DNA from: Clavulina sp. PMI_390
Lineage: Eukaryota; Basidiomycota; Agaricomycetes; Cantharellales; Hydnaceae
DNA: 64,000 nt
Assembly (NCBI GenBank): GCA_015039315.1
Contig: WIDE01000069.1
Coordinates: forward strand, 1 to 64,000
Direction: 5' to 3'
Numbering within the stretch: position 1 is the first letter of the stretch; each line of letters begins with the position of its first letter. The notes beneath the pieces are model-generated. The model searched no databases and was not told the DNA's origin. It saw only the letters and a program-made list of their open reading frames with translations. The translations under genes and the position numbers were made by a program. Shown here piece by piece: positions 59,253-64,000 of this stretch.

Positions 59253-62200
59253 CTATGCAATTTTCGACCCCACCCATTCTCTACGCAGATTCCCACATCG
59301 TGCATCACTCCCCTTCAGCAAACTGATAACGACATCGTCACCTTTCCGAGGGAGGGAAGTCCCCCCTCTTACACAGTGGGCGTGAACGATATGGCGACAG
59401 AGGAATAGAACCGCAAGGTCCGAGGGCTCGGGGGTGAAATCGATCCCAATTGGTAGGTTGCTGGGCGGAAAGAGTAGCTTGCCGCACACTGGGCATGTCC
59501 TTGTCGCTTTTAGGGACAGTTAGCACATCATACCATAAAGCAAAGAGCCGCTGATGCATGATGAACTTACGACTTGCATGGAAACCAGAGGTCTGCTTGG
59601 CCTGCAGGCCTCTTGAGAGTGTAGAGATGTCACCATTAAGGATTCGCTGGCATCCACCGAGAAGCGAGATCTACATTGGATGGCATCTGAGATGAGAAGA
59701 GGCGCGGAATTTTGTAGGGGTCAGAAACATACCTGTAGGTTGAAATCTCCCAGAATCTTGATAAGGGCTTCTTTCAGCCCAGGAATCTCTAGCCCGTTTT
59801 TGATCCTCCGTATCAGCCGTTGGGGATCGATTTGTGGCCCAACATTCTCCAGCAGTCCCCGAATGAACCCTAAATATCAATTGGTGAGTGAGTAGAAACC
59901 GTGCCAAGATTGTTGACTCACGAGGCCGCGTCTCCGAATGCCTGAGCAATTCCTCCCAAAGATCGTCATCATTACGCTCCTTTGCGAACTCTATAGCCTG
60001 TGCGCGAGCCGAGAGTTAAACTTGTGTTTAGTACGCGAGGCGGCTTCGAGACTCACGCCTTTCACATCATCCAACCTCTCAATGATCAATTTCAGCGCTC
60101 GCTTATTATCTCCAATCTTGCCCAAAAGATACACCATTTCTGGGACCATGTCTTTCTCGCTGCACAGCTTGTAGGCCTGGAAAGAGGAGTTAGTACAACG
60201 CCTAACAAGTTTTTAGGCCCCATAGCTCACCTTGTCGGGATCATAAACCGTTGTGCGTAAGAAGCCCATCAACCTTTTCGGAGCGAACTCTGCCACAAGT
60301 GGCAGCTGCATCATAGGTAAGCGGCGATCCAGATCACGGGGAGCTTAGTTTCACAAACCGTACCTGTCGTTCAGCGTATCCCATTGCTAGCTGAGGGTCC
60401 TTCTCAAAGAGGGCGTCGAGATAGAGGTAAAGGAAGTAGGGCCGTGCCTGAAGCTGCGCGACTACCTTGGCGATCTGCGAATGAATAGGATGAGCTTCGT
60501 GTTCTCCGACGAGTTGGTAAAAACATACTGGGATGGAGTGGAGGTGATCTACGAGCAATGCAATAGAACGATGTCTTCGAGGTCGGTCATCCGTTTCAAG
60601 AGTCAATTTCTCCCCGACGGATTTGGCTTCCACTTTGGCCTTTTCATCATCTTGCTGCTTCTCCAGGTCTAGATCGAATTCCACTAGTTGTAACGCCTGA
60701 TCTCGCACTGCTGTGAAAAGGTTATTCTCCCTGATGAGATCAAAGACGTGGGGCCGTCGGCGCCGCAGGAAGTATGGCAATGCCAAGGTCGGTTGGCGGT
60801 TGAGGATGTATCTGAGAGCATAAGTGACAGGTTGTGAGCGCGAAATACCAGTAAGCATTGGGTAAGGGACTGGGACACGCACAGCTCCGCTAAGCAATCC
60901 ATCAAAACGGGTGAGCTTGGTGCTTTGTCCAGTTCGGATTTGACGGCAACGATAACTGCTCCGATGTCATATATCGCCGTGGGCCATTCCTTGATGGTTT
61001 TTAGAAGAGCCTATGCGAAGGATATGAGAAATAGAAGTTCACAGCAAGGAAAAGCTTCTCACCTCTCGATCATGAGCAAGGAAGTGCGCCAAAATGACTT
61101 CGTACACCAACTTGCTAAGTTGAGGGTTCGATGTTGGGATAACGGGAATGATTGTCTAGTAAAGAGTGATATGCAATGAGGTATGAGGAATAGGGAAAAG
61201 AGAAAGTCAGGCGGACCTGCAATTGGTTATGCTTGACGAATGTGAACACTTCTTCCTCCCACGCATTGACATCCTGTCCGAAGACCTTGGAGCACAACTC
61301 GGCGGCCTTCTCGAAGTCGCCTATATAGGGAATCCTGTCAATGAGATACATCGTGGGTCACTAGCCAGTCAAACGCACCTTCTTCTACTAAATGGTGGAT
61401 GTACTTCCGGCCTACCGCATTGGCGTCCAGCCCCCGGACACCCGCCTTCTCTAATCGAGTGATTTCAGCTAGGGCATCGGCATATCTTCTCCGCTCTACC
61501 AGCCATTGGACGTGATCCGCTTCGTCCCGGGGCTTCACGATGATAATGTCCTTTGGACTAAGAGCGACATAAAAGCCCTCGAGAGATGCTTCTGCTCCGC
61601 CCATGAACGCAGGTTGGAGAGAGTAGTCGTTGCAGCCAAAGATATCATATCCTGTGAGGTTCAGAACGTCTGACGACAATTCTTCTCCTGCTCGGGAAAT
61701 GATGCGCAGCTCAGGACGATGAGCCGCCTTGCGCCGTTGTTCGGCACGATCGACAGGAGCTTCGTCTGTGGAAATCAGGTTGTCCGGGGCGATCCAGGAG
61801 ACAATAAGGAATGAACCAGGGGGCGAAGGGTACGGCGCGATACCGGCAACCATGCAGTCGACTTGGAAGACGGCGACAATTTCCACTTGGAAAGGGATGC
61901 TGGCACTCCCTGCTGTCGGAGGCCTCGCACGTACTCTTACGAGCTTAATGTAGTCTGCCCATGCAATCAAGAGTGTTGTATCATCTCTCCATTGGAGCGT
62001 GCATCGAAACATCTCTGCGCGAGGGGAGTTCTCCGGGCGGTCAATGTACCCAACGCGCATCTTGCTCTCAGTGTCATAGAGCTTGACACCAGTATCATTT
62101 GCCCAGGCAATCAAAGTCCCCCTCCAAGAAGTACGCCAGATCGGGCCTTCTCCAGAATGAATGGAAGTTTCTTTGTGGCCCAACCATGTTTTCTCGTGCA

Positions 62201-63154
62201 TGACAAGCCGCCCGGCCATTCCGCCACAAACAAACGCGCGCGTGCTGCGCTTCGCGAAGGATGGTTCGAGGGATATGGCACGCATTTGGCGTTTCAGATC
62301 AAAAGCGTATGTTTCAGTGGAGGTAAGGCCGACGATAACGACTTTGCCTACAAGGACCAGCGTCAGGACGAGTGAAATGGGGGGAGGGCCTGGGGAAATT
62401 CATACCGTCTGCTGCAGCCGTAGCCACAAATTCCCCATCGGAGTCGATGACGATATCATTAATGGAGGCGGTATGGGAGCGATAGGATTTGACACGATTG
62501 CCATGAAAGTCAAGGACATGGACGATCCCATTATGAGTTCCTATTGCCTGAGAACAGGATAAGAAAGCTAGTTAAATAATGCTCCAGGAGATTAGAGACG
62601 GCATACCATTAGGCGAAGCGATACGGCTAAAGCACTGGCAGAATCTTTGACGAGCACCTCCTGTGCTGCGCCCGCCATCTTCTCATATTTGAGCGCAGGC
62701 TCCTCGTCCTCGTCCTCGTCTGCTTCGGAGTCGTCTTCTTCACTGACTTCTTCATCGCCATCCGATTCAGTGGCTTCTGAATCGGACTCAGAGTCGGACG
62801 CAGCTTGTTGGTCGCTGGATGGATTAATCGAAGGCACTGGCTCTGACGCGTTCAACAGGGGTGGGGTAGCGGTCGACGCGACAGGCGCATCGGCGATAGC
62901 GGCAGGCGGCTCCTCGGGTCCATCAGACTCGGCTTCATCAGAGGACTCAGATTCTGATTCTTCCTCCGTTTCCTCCTCATCAGATTCCTCGACAGAGTCT
63001 TCGTCGTCATCGTCTGAAGTAGAGACCGGAACCGCAGTCTCTGGAGAATGTCCTATCAGGTCGAGCTCATCAATATATATGGATATACCAAATAGATCAT
63101 ATTCATAATACCATTCAACTCCCCATTGGGGGCTTGCTGGTCCGGCAGGCTCAT
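59253..63154 (-). CDS. VPS41: Vps41-like HOPS subunit
   Basis: Minus-strand gene of about ten exons starting MSLPDQQAPNGELNG at 63154; a 58-nt intron (GTATTATG to CTGATAG) joins this to a long acidic region (Asp/Glu/Ser-rich, about 130 residues). Then comes the beta-propeller: YEKMAGAAQEVLVKDSAS, GTHNGIVHVLDFHGN, AISLEPSFAKRSTRAFVCGG, TSWRGTLIAWANDTGVKLYD and GGAEASLEGFYVALSPKDII. The middle is the helical clathrin-heavy-chain-repeat region (WLVERRRYADALAEITRLE, YLYLDALFEKDP, LPEMVYLLGKIGDN-like). The C-terminal RING starts CPVCGKLLFP and has FLCRHIVHAHC. Vps41 is a HOPS subunit that tethers vesicles and endosomes at the vacuole with Rab7/Ypt7. Acidic N-terminal extensions occur in fungal Vps41; function here not shown. 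Confidence 0.9.
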
Positions 63155-63362
63155 TGCGCTCCCGAGATGTTTGTTGTTGTGTACATCTGTTGATTACGAC
63201 GCGACGATTTCCAACAACCCCATGCCGTGAACGTGGCCCCCCTGAAACGCATTTTCCATCTTTGATCGGAATAAACACCCCCCTCATTCCTTGGCTCCTG
63301 CAACGTAGAAATCATAGACTTCGTCCCAACCACCACCACCACCACTCCTGCTGCTTGCTAGA
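63155..63362. promoter_or_regulatory. Short bidirectional promoter region
   Basis: Only 208 bases separate the ATG of VPS41 (minus) from that of the transporter gene (plus), so both promoters must share this spacer. It contains a (CAC)n-like run around 63331-63345. Confidence 0.6.
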
Positions 63363-64000
63363 ATGCAACCCTCAGACGTGGAAGAATACACGTCGATTGC
63401 CCTCCGGGTCTATGGAGGTTGCTGTGCGAATGCCTTTTCTCTCGAGTAAGATCTTTCCACTCTTCATTATTGTGCCAAGCGATCTATCTGACAATGAGGG
63501 GCACGTGTGATAGATCCTTAATGAGCCAGAATGCCGGTCTGGGATCGGCTTTGACTTTCTTTCAGCTAATCTACATCGCCGCACAATCTCTACCATCTTT
63601 CATCCTGATTGACTCCAAACAATTCCCCCCTCGAATATCCCTCAAACCTCGAGGCGTACCACTGTATTTGTGGTTGGTATGCGTTATGCTGTTAACGGGG
63701 GTCTCCCTCCTTAACAATTGGGCATTTGCATACCGCGTCCCGGTATCACTACAAATACTCATCCGATCCGCAGGTAAGCTGTGCATATGCTGGATGGTCT
63801 TTGGTCCCCCATTGATCCATGATGTTAGGATTGGGGGTCGCCATGTGTATCGGTTACTTGTTCTCCGGAAAGCGTTACACGCGTACGCAAGTGGTATGAA
63901 CAACCCCTCCACTAGTCCGCATAAACACTCTAACAAACCCTTCCCGTTATAGTTTGCGGTCATCGTTGTGACCACTGGTGTGATACTGGCGACATATTCG
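63363..64000 (+). CDS. UAA-family nucleotide-sugar transporter, 3' partial
   Basis: Starts MQPSDVEEYTSIALRVYGGC, then an intron (donor GAGTAAG near 63450, acceptor TTAATGAG near 63518 chosen because it continues in frame into DQNAGLGSALTFFQLIYIAA). Later segments VPLYLWLVCVMLLTGVSLLN, NNWAFAYRVPVSLQILIRSA and, after another intron, GVAMCIGYLFSGKRYTRTQ then FAVIVVTTGVILATYS match the layout of Yea4/SLC35B4-type UDP-GlcNAc (and UDP-xylose) transporters of the ER/Golgi. The window ends inside the gene, after about four membrane segments. Substrate specificity is inferred from family resemblance only. Confidence 0.8.

Noticed and set aside
62647..63108. Long Ser-rich open frame on the plus strand
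   Set aside because: It is the antisense shadow of the acidic Asp/Glu/Ser region of VPS41; GAN/TCN codons give serine-rich frames on the other strand.

Overview
The window is nuclear DNA of a filamentous fungus, most likely an agaricomycete basidiomycete. The genes are dense, use many short GT-AG introns (typically 50-75 nt), and encode eukaryotic housekeeping proteins (Vps41, an ASCC3/Slh1 helicase, Ski8, a tubulin-tyrosine-ligase-like protein, a CPSF6-like RNA-binding protein). Secreted hydrolases and locally duplicated F-box genes suggest a plant-associated or saprotrophic genome. A Rhizoctonia/Ceratobasidium-like species is a guess. Gene models were spliced by hand from frame continuity, splice signals and paralogue comparison. 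Models whose exons sum to a multiple of three are stated with exon coordinates.

Layout. 0-5.4 kb: mostly non-coding, with one membrane-protein gene of uncertain 5' end, a (TAA)n microsatellite and a 686-bp MITE-like element. 6-16.1 kb: a duplication-rich block holding a decaying and an intact copy of one F-box-type gene, an alpha/beta hydrolase, and two F-box-like paralogues with identical exon lengths from a tandem segmental duplication that also left a hydrolase remnant. 16.9-29.9 kb: a short-chain dehydrogenase with an altered active site, a CPSF6-like protein, a kynurenine-aminotransferase-like enzyme and a Slh1/ASCC3-like helicase lacking its second Sec63 unit. 30.2-35.5 kb: two secreted enzymes, a TAP-like serine peptidase with a possible GPI signal and a GH16 glucanase-like enzyme. 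36.5-44.6 kb: two uncharacterised genes transcribed divergently, one large protein with beta-rich N-terminus and hydrophobic C-terminus, the other faintly TULIP/P47-like. 45-51.6 kb: a broken SDR, a TTL-like gene and a divergent pair of paralogues built of two internal repeats. 51.8-57.7 kb: a non-LTR retrotransposon with an intact 1373-codon ORF between two diverged copies of a ~260-bp sequence, followed by a Ski8-like gene without a visible start codon. 59.2-64 kb: VPS41, divergent from a nucleotide-sugar transporter that runs off the end.

No tRNA, rRNA or CRISPR array was recognised. Most neighbours look functionally unrelated, as expected in fungi. The exceptions are the duplicated families and possibly the divergent 36.5-44.6 kb pair, the best candidate for an undescribed system.
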